A DNA stretch of 64,000 bases from Hawksworthiomyces lignivorus (lineage: Eukaryota > Ascomycota > Sordariomycetes > Ophiostomatales > Ophiostomataceae): positions 620,001 through 684,000 of the forward strand of contig NTMA01000007.1 of the NCBI GenBank assembly GCA_002917075.1, given 5' to 3'. Positions within the stretch are counted from its first letter, which is position 1. The number at the start of each line of letters is the position of its first letter. The position numbers were made by a program, and so were the translations under genes. Below are positions 31,907 through 42,666 of the stretch, piece after piece. The notes below the pieces were generated by a model that saw nothing but the letters and a program-made list of their open reading frames with translations, was not told the DNA's origin and did not search any database.

Positions 31907-34333
31907 ATGTCTTTACCAGCCGCCTACGTACTCGCTGGGCTCATTCCAGAGAAAACATGTTCCACCTGCGCAGCCAAACCATGCTCGAAGATATGCGGCG
32001 GATGTCGGGTTGTCTACTATTGCAGCCCCGGTCACCAGAAAAAACACTGGCGAAAGCACAAATCTGCGTGCAGTGCCATCAAGACGGCCTGCCAGGCCCT
32101 CGAGGATGAAGAAGCCACGTTGCGAGAGTACGACGGTAACATATTTACCAGCGAACAATTCGTGGGACGCTTTTGGGGCATTGTCGAGACTCGAGACTAC
32201 ATGAGGGCGCGATTCAAAGCGGCCGATGCAATTCTTCAAATCAGTACCATAGAAGCGGTGAAAAAGGGCTTGGGGCACTTCACGGACATGCTCCGGCTCT
32301 GCCGTGGCGACAACTTGGGAATACGGGACATGGTACCCTATCTACAGCTCCGCCTGGGGCAAGAGCAGGAATGCTACGACTTTCTCAAATGGTGGGCAAC
32401 TGTCGACGAAGAATACAGGTGGTACGACACGTCTCTTCCTTACTTGGATATCCACGGCGCGAATGTTTTTGAGCCGGTCAACATATTCTGTTCACGTGAT
32501 GCGAACTTGAGTCATCTCTCTGCCCTGGCACTTCTCAAGACGCGCCTCTATCTTGATTTTGCAGCCTTTGAAGATCCTGAAGACTACATGGGAGGCGGCC
32601 CGCCTCGTGAGCTAGATCCCGACTTGGACAGGCATGTGGGAAAGATTGCTCAAGAGGCCATTCGGCGCATGACCTCTGATGATGCGGCAGAGAGGGCCAA
32701 GCTGTTGCAGAATCAGATCCGAGAAATCGGCAAAGCAGTCCACAAAGCAAATCCTTACTTTTGGGATGCATTGCTTGACAATGAACCATCTGTGTCACCC
32801 GGAACGTATTCCCCTGGATCCGAAGAAGAAGCACGCTACGTGGTATCCTTCTGCCAGCGGGCTTGGAGACAGAGTGAAGATGCCGTCGATACTATCGAGT
32901 GCGAAGTCTCCAACCTCGCTCCTTTATATGAAGGACAGGATTCCGGGAATGAAGCAGAAGCTATGCAAATAGATTCTCAAGCCGCAGCCCGAGAAAGACG
33001 ACGGGGCTGCGGGGCCGTCTTCCCGAAGCGCTTCGAGTCGCCACAGCCCTCGTCAGATCCTACGATCATCTTTCCTTGCTCCTCGGGTGTAAAACGAGTG
33101 AATCGCTTCGTCAGGGATGGGAACGATAAGATGGTGCTTGTTTTTACGGACGGATCTTGTCAAAACAATGGGCAATCAAATCCTCGCGCTGGCTGGGCCG
33201 TCATCACTGGCCTGCGTTCTGCAGTGGATGGTGGTTGCCTCTCCGTTGCCTCAGGCCGTCTCGAGGATAAGGGGCCTTTTGGACATGAAAGCAAGGCAAC
33301 CAGCAATCGCGCAGAGCTGAGGGCCGCTATTGCAGCACTGCGAGTTATAGACTGGCGCCGCGAGGGATTCTCTAGCATCGTGATTGCCACGGACTCATCG
33401 TACACCGTGGATGGTGCGACCGGCTGGGCGAAGGGTTGGTTCCGCAACGGTTGGACGACACGTATGGACCAACCCGTCAAAAATCGGGATCTATGGGAGC
33501 TTTTGCTAGGCGAGGTGGAGCAATGTAGTGAACGCGGTCTGTCTGTGCAGCTCTGGAAGATCCCTCGCGAGCAGAATCAATCGGCCGATTTGGCTGCAAA
33601 AGCAGCAGCAGACGAGCTTGCAGACGAAACTGATTTCCGCGACATTGAGGAAGATGCTTCCGTGACCAATGACACAGCCGTCGACGACATGGATGATGTC
33701 GACGGCATTGACGACGCCGACAACTCCTCAAACCGCATTCTTCTGCTATCCATTGATGGTGGAAAATGGATCGACGAAGTTTTCAAGGATCTCATTTCTT
33801 CCGTGACTTCTCGCGCAAGCAGCATGCAGCGCGCCACGACCCCAGACGAAGCGCTAGAGATGCTCAATAATGAGCCGGCTCAGTCTACCATTCTCATATT
33901 AGACGCGGGTCCTACACGGAGACTGAGAGTATGGAAGCGCATCATTGACTATTTGCGCGCTGGGGCCACGGTTGTTCTTGCAGGAAGCTTCAGCAGCTCA
34001 GTGAATTTCGGGCAATTTGAACGCTTCTTTGCCCGGCTGGGTCTTCCATGGAAGCGGGCATCTTATACTAGGGAAACTGTCAAGCTACGGAGAAAAGTTG
34101 TGGGCAGTCCTTTGGACAAACTTCTTCCAGCAGCATATAGCCAAAAGGCCTCATTTGTACAGAACGTGGACGAGTCGGCTGTCTGGTATGCGGCTAGTGG
34201 CATGCGAAATGAGGCGGCCGTAGTATTCGCAAAAGTGGGACGAGGTCGGCTGGGGTACATTGGAGACGTAAATGGAGAGAAGGGATCGAACAGTGTAGTG
34301 TTAGCCATGTGTGGCCTCCTGCGTTCAGTTTAG
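31907..34333 (+). CDS. MYND zinc finger - RNase H - C-terminal domain fusion protein
   Basis: A single-exon gene of 808 residues from ATG 31907 (gacaatg). Residues 18-55 form a MYND finger (C18, C21, C30, C33, C39, H43, H51, C55), usually a protein-binding module. A helical middle region without recognised family follows. An RNase H type 1 fold lies at about 408-565, with all four acidic residues visible in FTDGSC, SNRAEL, ATDSSYTV and QNQSADL, so it could cut RNA in RNA-DNA hybrids. An acidic linker (DDMDDVDGIDDAD) leads to a C-terminal alpha/beta domain (about 611-808) starting NRILLLSIDGGKWIDEVF, resembling ThuA or class I glutamine amidotransferase-like folds. That last call is weak. Which process it serves is unknown. 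No sign of decay. Confidence 0.85.
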   Translation: MSLPAAYVLAGLIPEKTCSTCAAKPCSKICGGCRVVYYCSPGHQKKHWRKHKSACSAIKTACQALEDEEATLREYDGNIFTSEQFVGRFWGIVETRDYMRARFKAADAILQISTIEAVKKGLGHFTDMLRLCRGDNLGIRDMVPYLQLRLGQEQECYDFLKWWATVDEEYRWYDTSLPYLDIHGANVFEPVNIFCSRDANLSHLSALALLKTRLYLDFAAFEDPEDYMGGGPPRELDPDLDRHVGKIAQEAIRRMTSDDAAERAKLLQNQIREIGKAVHKANPYFWDALLDNEPSVSPGTYSPGSEEEARYVVSFCQRAWRQSEDAVDTIECEVSNLAPLYEGQDSGNEAEAMQIDSQAAARERRRGCGAVFPKRFESPQPSSDPTIIFPCSSGVKRVNRFVRDGNDKMVLVFTDGSCQNNGQSNPRAGWAVITGLRSAVDGGCLSVASGRLEDKGPFGHESKATSNRAELRAAIAALRVIDWRREGFSSIVIATDSSYTVDGATGWAKGWFRNGWTTRMDQPVKNRDLWELLLGEVEQCSERGLSVQLWKIPREQNQSADLAAKAAADELADETDFRDIEEDASVTNDTAVDDMDDVDGIDDADNSSNRILLLSIDGGKWIDEVFKDLISSVTSRASSMQRATTPDEALEMLNNEPAQSTILILDAGPTRRLRVWKRIIDYLRAGATVVLAGSFSSSVNFGQFERFFARLGLPWKRASYTRETVKLRRKVVGSPLDKLLPAAYSQKASFVQNVDESAVWYAASGMRNEAAVVFAKVGRGRLGYIGDVNGEKGSNSVVLAMCGLLRSV

Positions 34334-35893
34334 TTAGGGTGCACTATTTACGGCGTATTGGGAGGGAAAGCACGAAACAAGGGCCATTGATATGGAGCCA
34401 CAGAAAAGACAATGATTAATAGAAAGCGGTGACAGAGGAAAAAAAAAAAAAAANNNNNNNNNNNNNNGGGGGGGGGGGGGGGGGGGGGGTAGAGATATGG
34501 CCTGCATCCCCGAGATTCTAGCGAGGGTAAAAACATGAAAAGAAATAGTGAAGAGCACAAGAGAAGGCGCCGTGAAATAAGAGATCAGCTTTCTTCCCTA
34601 TATTCTTAATTGGGACGACTGCTAGTCCCTGCAACCACAGAATGATGAAAATTTGCAGGTTAAGCGAGAAAGCGCTTCATTTGGCCGCCAGTTTTAGTTG
34701 GCGTTTGTCGCCGTTTTTGGTGGCCTATGTGGTGAGGGTTTGTTAATTTGAAGCACCTCCTTTGTGTTCTAGTAGGAAATCCAACTAATATTTAACGTTC
34801 AGCTAGATTTATTCAACTGACTTTGTTCAATGAACTTTGATTTCGCTTTTACACAGCTTCTGATCATCGCCATCATATCACGATCTCCTCAAATAGAAAA
34901 GTGATAGTACTATAGCAATCTTTCACGAAGAAAGAGAGGTAGCCCGAATATATCTACTCAGTAGCGGCGAAAGAAAAAAAAAACTATGGGAACGGCAAAA
35001 ATAATAATTACTAGAAAATGCCCTGTGAAATTAAAGAACAACATAGAAGTTGAAGGATGAAGGAGAAACGCTTGTCACCAGCCTACAATGGCGGGCCCCA
35101 TAAGGCAGCCTGCGTCGGCCCCATTTTTTTCATACCCTACGTGCCTACCCAGATGAACGCCAAACCTTGATGCCCACAGCGGCGCTTCCGCGATCCCAAA
35201 ATCTGGGAGGTTTGTACATACTCATAAGCCAGCCACATAAATAAGGCGCACTTAAAAAAGTTGTTACCCATAACAACGTTCGTGAGGTGATTGGCACCTC
35301 GCGCTCCGTCCAAGCTTAGCGTAATATCAATAAGTGGGCCGCAGCATGACTCGTTCTTATACAAGTATGGGCACAATTCGGTGATGGTGTTTCGTGATCA
35401 TTTCTGGCCTCGCTTGAAAATAAACCACCACTGCTCCGCACCGCGGAAGCAATTCCAGGTATACGTTATACTTTGAAGTTAGATCGGTTCAGCTTCGGGT
35501 TAGGTGGGCCTGCCAAGAAGGGTCAGGGTTGTACGTGTATGTCATAACCACCATTGAGCACAGGTGCCAAGACTATTTTCTTTGGCAGCTCTTGTTGAAA
35601 TATTGGCACTAACCTGCTGCCCCTGCTTATGGTGAAATTAACGTTTTCTGCGTCTTGCTGCAGCATTGCGGACATGTAGGTATATGAAGAAGAAGGGAAC
35701 ATAAAGATGAGGCTGAAATAAGTGATGAAAATACGGGAAGAGAGACAGAGAGACGATGCCAGAACAGACACTTTCAAATAGAGTGCTCTGTTAATATAAG
35801 TGCTTTCGACCATTCCGCGAGGGTGTTCACGTACAAAACCCCTTGGCCTTTGAATAAACGACCTGTAAAGCTTCCTCGGCCACGAAGGCGACA
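34334..35893. other. Intergenic with assembly gap, no gene seen
   Basis: About 1.5 kb with no supported gene. The frame at 35137-35376 on the reverse strand lacks motif support. The sequence quality near 34441-34489 is doubtful. Confidence 0.45.
34454..34467. other. Assembly gap of 14 N
   Basis: The run of N is preceded by 14 A and followed by 22 G. This is a scaffold join or sequencing failure, so its true length is unknown. Confidence 0.98.
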
Positions 35894-36511
35894 ATGCGCA
35901 TCACAGTCTTCCTCGCCGCCAGCATGGCGTGGGTGACAGCGACGGCCTCGCGCTGCAAGCTGTCGCTCCCCTCCACAATTTCCTCCGTCGTGTCTACTTC
36001 TGCCGTGTCCTCTTCGTCTTCCACCTCCGCTTCTTCATCATCGTCGTCGTCTGTCCCACCTGTGCCCGTCTGCACGAACATTGTCACCAACCCCTAATTT
36101 TCGTCGAGTTTCTCTGGCTGGCAGGTCGAGTATACTGGTGGCGCCACGTCTGCTTCAACAAAGAACTGTCAAGGCGTCATTCCGTGCGTGAAAGCGACCA
36201 TCACGCCAACCAGCGCAGGTGCGCAGGTCGTCTTTCTGCAGTACTTACCGACGGTAACGGGCAAGACGTACACGTTCTCCTTCGACTACAGAGTTACCAT
36301 CCCGGGCTCTGGGACCACTTTGTACTGGAACTTTGGCGTTCACGTGGGCGAGCAGGTCAGTCTGTCATCGCTGACGGGCTGGCAAACCATCACCAACCCG
36401 GCCACATTCAAAGCGAGCAGTGGTCCCGAGTCTTTGCAGTTTGTGTTTTCCGGCTTCAGCCAGAAAACTCAGATCGAGATCACCAACGTTGTTGTTCAGA
36501 TCTGCAGCTAG
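35894..36511 (+). pseudogene. Small secreted protein with carbohydrate-binding-like module, premature stop
   Basis: ATG 35894 starts a clear signal peptide (MRITVFLAASMAWVTATA). A Ser/Thr-rich linker and VCTNIVTNP follow, the start of a CBM-like module common in fungal secreted proteins. One frame then runs to 36511 (SGWQVEYTGGATSA, GKTYTFSFDYRV, TEIEITNVVVQIC-type end), with Cys pairs, but a single TAA lies at 36095-36097. Replacing nothing else, the text on both sides is continuous, and CAA to TAA is the simplest change. An intron at 36080-36122 would remove part of the conserved module, so I prefer nonsense. The broken protein would end before the module. Total length would have been about 205 residues. 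Confidence 0.7.
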
Positions 36512-37312
36512 GAATAGCGCTACCTTTGTCACCGTCTTTCTTGTTTTCGATGAGCATTTTGACACTCTTGCCGCCGTCCTAGGCCGAATTTTGTTTATTT
36601 GTTTCTTTGATTTCTTATAAATAATAATTAATTCTTTAAACAGCTAAGGAAACCAAAAGGCACATGAGGCTCTCAGGTAATCTCAAATATCTTACTGTTC
36701 TCCTCTCGGAGTCCCTCAACAAGCTCCCATTGCATAACACCATGAATATATGTACTACTAACTAATTAACACTGTCGGCCGACTGGGCGATAAATCGCAC
36801 AAAAGCGACAACGCCTCCTGGCATTGCCAGACATGGACCAACTCCCATTCTGTCGTCTTTTGTTACCATAGAAGTATTCTCTATCAAGCGAAGATCTGCG
36901 CTTGCAGAAAATGGCCGTACGAACATTCCATGTCTGATTTAGTCGGGATCTACCGCCATGCTGGTATGAATTCCAGGCGAACCGTAGCCTCGTATTGTAA
37001 TTCAAAGATGGCCGGGGCGGGAAACGTCGGGTTTCCGCCGAACCAAACTCTATCCAAGCATAATGTCCGCCAGAAATCACCACTGAGGGACTCTGGGAGC
37101 TCGAAAAGAGCCTTGTTGAACTTGTACCGTTCAGAGGATGCATATAAATCGAAAAAATTCCTATTGTGCGCTGGATCCGGTTGTTTTATTGTCGCTGGCA
37201 TGGGGCTGATCACCTTACCGATTTCTAACCCGATCAAACCCGATCAATAAAATAAAATAAAATAAAATATCACCATATGTGAGATTGTAGTTGGTGAACT
37301 TTACCTCGACTC
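36512..37312. other. Intergenic, no gene seen
   Basis: Contains a short AAAAT microsatellite (about 37246-37268). No supported coding region. Confidence 0.45.
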
Positions 37313-39450
37313 TCAGATAATCTTTACGTCTGTGAAGCCTAGTCCCGAGTCTCCATCATTCAGCATCGTGGCCGCCTCGCCATCTATTAGACCATACACA
37401 CGACAGATACCCACAACTAGGTAAGGATCGTCCTTCTTGCGGACGACCAGGGAGTACTTGCAAGCGGGCAAGACGACAATCTCATCGCCGAGAACCGTGC
37501 CAACAGGTCCGATAACGACGTACCCCTTAGCAGTGACAAAGATGGACTTTCTCCAGAGGAGTGCGCTGAGGTCAGTATGAACCATTAGCATGCTAGAACC
37601 TCTGTATGTGCCATCCTCATCATTCCACGAGAGTTCTCCCGCCTGGCCGACGTCCTTCCCCCAGAAACGGCCCAGCAGTTGCTGCTGAGACAGGGTCAGC
37701 AGGCCCTGCAGCCCACCCCACTTGTGGCAAGGCTCATATAGAGTGTCAATCGCACCTGTGGTCATCAGGAACAGGAGGGCACGTTGTCCGACCTGCGGTA
37801 TGCCGAGGAGCTCCTGCATAGTGATGTGATCATTTTGCCCACCAAACTTCTCAGCTAGGAGACTGACGAAGTCGAGATATCTCAGGCTCTTATAATCTGC
37901 TTTTTTGCAAGGACACCCAATCAGTCGACAAAGCCGGCAGCTTCCCGGTAGAAGTGTTCCCTTCCAGATCGGCCTGAGAACTTGGCCGTATGGTCCTTGG
38001 AATCGCATTCGGCAAAGACGCGGAAGAAGGCTTGGATACGGGGGATTCCAGCCGGGTGACTTCCATAACAGTTGGCGAGGATGATTTCCCAGGCGTCCTT
38101 CCGAAGGTCAATCCCTCTCCTAACCGGAGAGGTGGTCGTGACGGTTCGATGAAGATGGCTTGAGTCTCCAGGGTTGTGTAACTGTCGCCAGCTCCTGGAC
38201 TCCTGACTGTTGACTGCATTCTCGCCCCGGCGCCGGCCGCGTAGACTTTGAACGCCTCCTCCTCTTCGTTGGTATAGTCGGTCACCCAGGACGGGAGACC
38301 ATGGATTCTTGGCGACTCCTCTGGGTTAGGCCAACGCCATTTAATCCGTCAAATCGAAGCTCCCCGGTCTCTCTGAACATTGTACGCATGAAATCGACGA
38401 AAACCAGCGGGACAGGTTTCGTGTAGTCCGGAATCGTCGTCGCCGCCACCCCACCAGCCTGTTGAGCTAAGCCGAGGAAGTCGTACACCATGTCCCGAGG
38501 ATCGGTCGACCTACAGAACCGGCAGATGTTGATGAGGTTATAAATATCCTTCTCTCTTTCCACGGCTATCTTAGTAGCAGGGGGCTCCCATTGTTGAAGT
38601 CTCACATCTGAATTTCGCCCAGCTGCCCAACTAGTCTCGGCATTGATTCGGACAGCCATCCACAGTACGGTGAAGAAGGCGACTCTGTCAAAGAGGATCT
38701 CCTTCTGGCCGCACATCACGACAGCGCGTGGGGCCAGGACAAACTCCTGCACGATCCACACCCTGGACCAATAGGGTCGATACAGGAAAGCATTTAGGGC
38801 GTCCACCACATTCTTCCGTGTCAGGGTGTTAAACCCGTCAAAGGCTTTCGCCTCGAAACCCTGTTTCGTGACGTAGTTTACTACGTTTACCAGGCCGTTT
38901 AGGCGAGAGACTTGCTCACTCGCGTTGACTGTCCACTTTTCTATCATGCTAATGGCCGCGTCGCTGTTCGCATGCGCATCACCACCCCATGCCTTGGCGA
39001 TCTCAGTGCGCCCAAGTAAATGCTGCGCATCAGAGTGACCTGGTTACTGCGCTCGGCGAGGTCGTCCTAGTTGACGCATATAGCGTCGATCCAGAGGACG
39101 ACATCGTCCCTCTTCATCCGGAAACGCCTGAGCGCGGCATGTAGATTAATGGTCCCGAGGAAATTGGTCCCATTTAAGGTGATTGTCTTCCTATCTTCGG
39201 CGCTGCCCCAGACATAGCTCAACGCATGGTATATGGGCTTCTCATCTAGAGAGGCCGTGAACAGATGGGCCTTGATCTTCTGCGAGGGATCCTTGCATGC
39301 CCCGACTCTGAGCAGGCGGATCTGCTGGTGGCCAGTGTCTAGTGACGTGTAGATCAGCTCGACTGGTTCTTGTACTCTCCGCTGTCCCTGAGACTTCTCC
39401 GGCAGCTTCGAGCTGCGGAAGAGGCGGCTGAGTCTGCACGAAATAATCAA
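37313..39450 (-). pseudogene. HET-domain (heterokaryon incompatibility) pseudogene
   Basis: Reverse-strand fragments together cover a HET-domain protein (PF06985), a family that triggers fungal cell death on contact with unlike strains. 39450-39070 reads YHALSYVWGS and LWIDAICVN; a TAG at 39067-39069 replaces the Gln of the invariant INQDD, and DDLAERSNQVTLMRS follows in the same frame. A one-base loss after YLG (about 39025) shifts the frame to EIAKAWGGDA. RPYWSRVWIVQEF and DPRDMVYDFLGLA are intact in 38947-38282. Another shift near 38305 precedes HGLPSWVTDYTN. The C-terminus (38008-37313) has SIFVTAKGYVVIGP and GDEIVVLPACKYSLVVR. The 5' exon before ctgcag-like acceptor 39431 is not clear. 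The gene is dead. Confidence 0.85.
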
Positions 39451-40193
39451 GAACTATTACCGAAATGGATAGCAGTGTAGAGGGGGAGAATTAGAGGGTG
39501 GGCGGGGGGAGGAAGAGGAGGAGGGCGAGGGGGAAAGGCGTTCAAGACGATAGAAGTCAGTCTGTAGCCGGGCGGAGAGCATATGCGTTGTTGTAGGTAA
39601 GGCGTTTTAGGAGACGCAAATAAAATCCAATCATACTTTAACTATCTAAAACCATTTCAATTTATAGCGCAAGCGTTGCATTTACTAAGAATGTACTTTA
39701 CAGGAAATAAGGCCGACACGACCAAAGCGAATGGCTCTTGAGATGTTAATGCCGGGTAAGCTACGAACCGCCAGCGCACTTAAGATCATCTTTAGTGGTG
39801 ATCCCCCACACAACACGAGTCTGACGTCCTCTGCCGTAGGCGTGCTGCCTGGATGAAGTTTCTGCTTGAGGCTGCTGTTCATGTTGGCGTCTTGGATGCT
39901 GCGGCAGCAAAGCGCTGGGGCAAGGCCTTTGCCAAAGATTTTACAAGGGAGGCAGAGAGGGTGGGTATCCCCTTGCCGTGTCTCCTGGACGAAGAGACAG
40001 CAGATGACGAAAGCGATTGAAACGCTCTCGTGAAAGAGAGCTTTCGCATTTTAACGAAGAAAAATCTCACAGAAGGAATAGGAGGCGCTAATAATTCAAG
40101 TCCTGTCTTTGTCCGGTATCATTCAACTCATCCCACTTAAGGGAGAGACGCAAATACGTGGTTTTAAATATGAAACTACACTCAATTGTATTT
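39451..40193. other. Intergenic, no confident gene
   Basis: A purine-rich stretch (39480-39535) and a 55-codon plus-strand frame (39853-40020) of unknown merit. Nothing else seen. Confidence 0.4.
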
Positions 40194-41394
40194 TTATTTA
40201 CTGGCGAGTGCAACGGTCCGTGACTGGCTTTGAGGATCAAAGTATGGCTTCTCACCAATGCCGACGGCACGATGACCAAGACGATCGCCAAGGTCATCAT
40301 AGTCATTCGTAGCACTGTGGAATACGCTGCGGTTGTCCCAGATAGCTTTAAAAAAAGTTAGTAAATGAGATAACAATATGGAAGGAATCAAACACTTACC
40401 GAGGTCATTCTTGTTCTTCCATTTGAATCTGACCTGCAGATCGTGGTTCTCTTCGATCCGCTTGTAGAGAGTCTCCAGCAGGTCTTTGCTCTCCCGCGCA
40501 CTCAGCTCATTGATGCGACGGGGGAAGTTGCCGATGGCGTAGATCGACTTCCAGCCAGTGACCGGATTGGTCCGTACGACAGGGTGGACAGTCACGAGCT
40601 CGCGGCCGATGTTGGCCGGGTTTCCGCGAGGCTTTTCGTAAATCTGGAACTTGTCGGGGCGCGCATTCGCCGTCTTGACAAATCCGTCTCCGCTGAACGT
40701 CGCCGTCAGGCCCTCAAAAAACATCTGGTACTGGTCACTGAAGCGGTCGTAGAGCTCGTAGCCCGACGCCCACAGGGTGTCGCCGCCCGAGGCCGGGAGC
40801 TCGACCAGCCGCAGGCTCGTGTAGTCGGCCGGGTATGGCTCGAACTGGATATCGCTGTGCCACGACGCCGCGCCACCCTTGCGATCGTCCCGGTCTTTCT
40901 TTTCTACGGGAGCGAAGGCCTTGAAGCCTTTCGACGAGATAGTGCTAATCTCGTCGTCCTCGACTCCGAATTCATGGGTGCCGTTGAGGAGGGGGTGAAT
41001 GTGCAGGGTTGACTCCTTGGGTTTGCCAGACAGCTCTCCGAGCTTCTGTGCCAGCACTTTCTGGATGCCGTCGGTGAGATTGTCTTGAGCGCGGAAGAAA
41101 ACCACACCTCGTTGTGAAACTAGACGTCCGTTAGGAAGGCTAAAGCAAGAGGCCGCTATAGACGGACGACTCACTGGTGATTGCAAGGTCGCGAATTAGC
41201 TCATTAGAATTTTCGGCGTTGATAATGTCATCGACTAGATTGACATCTGGGTATTCACGCCCGATCACAGGCGTTACCTCGTCGTATTTGAATTTCTCAA
41301 GGGCACCGGAGAGCGATAACGGCTTCGGGTACCCGGCTGCCTCCAGCTTGGCTGTCAGCACCGTCTCGGAGCGTGTCTCTGTTGTTGTTGCCAT
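40194..41394 (-). CDS. TauD-like Fe(II)/2-oxoglutarate dioxygenase
   Basis: Exons 41394-41175, 41119-40400 and 40345-40194 splice to 363 residues, normal for fungal taurine/sulfonate dioxygenase-like proteins (PF02668). The iron ligands are in SWHSDIQFE (His and Asp near residue 161) and in RSVFHSATND (distal His near 323). RGVVFFRAQ and GGDTLWASGYELYDRFS are family blocks. The join at 41175/41119 reads LAITISQRGVV. The enzyme would hydroxylate a sulfonate, sulfate ester or other small acid using 2-oxoglutarate. It stands alone between the HET pseudogene and the NLR, with no sulfur genes nearby. The Kozak context at ATG 41394 is good. Confidence 0.92.
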
Positions 41395-42301
41395 GGTTAA
41401 GCAATCACCAGGACACAGTCGATTATCAAATTAAAAACCACTCCAGAAACTGTTTGCAGTCTACTTGGTTAGCTGATGTGCGCTGGTGTACTTACATGAT
41501 ATTCTTTATATAGTTTCCCCGCGATGCTTGTAACTATCAGGCAGGAGTTTCGAGATTCGGAAAGGCCCTCTATTGGATCTAGACGTGTCTTTGGAGCACA
41601 CAATCCCTCAGGCGAATTGCGGCATCACGCAAGACACCAAATTTCTGGATGCATGACTGGTTCTCCTGGGCACCGGAAGATGGACCTGGATGATGTAACC
41701 AAGCTGGAGTGCGTTTGCCTTTCCAGAATGGCACAATCGCCCGTCTCTTACTGGTCACATTAGACTGTCGTCATCTCCTCTAGACTAGTACCAGGGGCTT
41801 AGCGTCGCTCGGATGTCGTGCCCATCCGCCCCAAACGAACGCAGTCATGCTAAGTGCCAATGGACGACAATTGCGCACTGCTAATGGCATCTTGCGTCAA
41901 TTTTTAGACGAGTCCGAGCTAGCGGTAGCCAAAAAGTAGTTGAATACCATTGCCCAAGGAGACACCACCGGTGCCGAGGTCTACAAGACCACAGGCTTTT
42001 GGTGTACTGGCACATACAAAGTTTTTTAATAGATGGGAGCTTATCATCAATAGACGGGTTCAATGAAAACGGACCAAGACTCGACGAGTCGTATTGTGAA
42101 GAAACCTTGTAATTGCAGCGGCAGGCGAATTCTCCATGATGAGATCTAGCTTTAACAGATTCTGTGACTTTTAGATGTCTTTTCTCTGTATCCGGCTCAG
42201 TCGTACGCCAAGGGCACCCTAATTTGCTAGCACAGCAAAGTAGTCTAGAGTTAATGTTAATTATTCCTGAGGCATGTTCAAATCTCAAACCCTCTTTATT
42301 T
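41395..42301. other. Intergenic, no gene seen
   Basis: Spacer between the promoter of the dioxygenase and the 3' end of the NLR. No supported frame. Confidence 0.45.
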
Positions 42302-42634
42302 TCATTGCACTTTACGTTGAAGCAATACTACCACTTTAGCTCTCTCTTGTATCCAGTCTGCTTCATTCCGCATTTCCCTCAGCGCTCTTATTCGATCCTC
42401 TTTAGAGGCATCTACTAGCGAAGCGTTAAGAGCGGTGCTGTAAGGCCCATTTTCTAAGACAAGATCCACCTTCGCCGCCACATCTGTTAAAGTCTCTACA
42501 CGTCGTATCCGACCCCAATAAGCAGCAGCAGCAAGAGCGCTACCGTATTTCCCAGTCTGAAGCTGTAGGTCCACGTCTGCGCCTTGTTCGACAAGATATT
42601 TGACTACTTCTATGTCGTTGCCGAAATGACCAAT

Positions 42635-42666
<32 letters not shown>

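Noticed and set aside
36080..36122. Intron that would remove the TAA in the secreted protein
   Set aside because: Weak donor, and it would delete part of the conserved module, which reads on in the same frame.
39853..40020. 55-codon frame starting MKFLLEAAVHV
   Set aside because: Plausible composition but too short, no homology recognised, and no splice partner.
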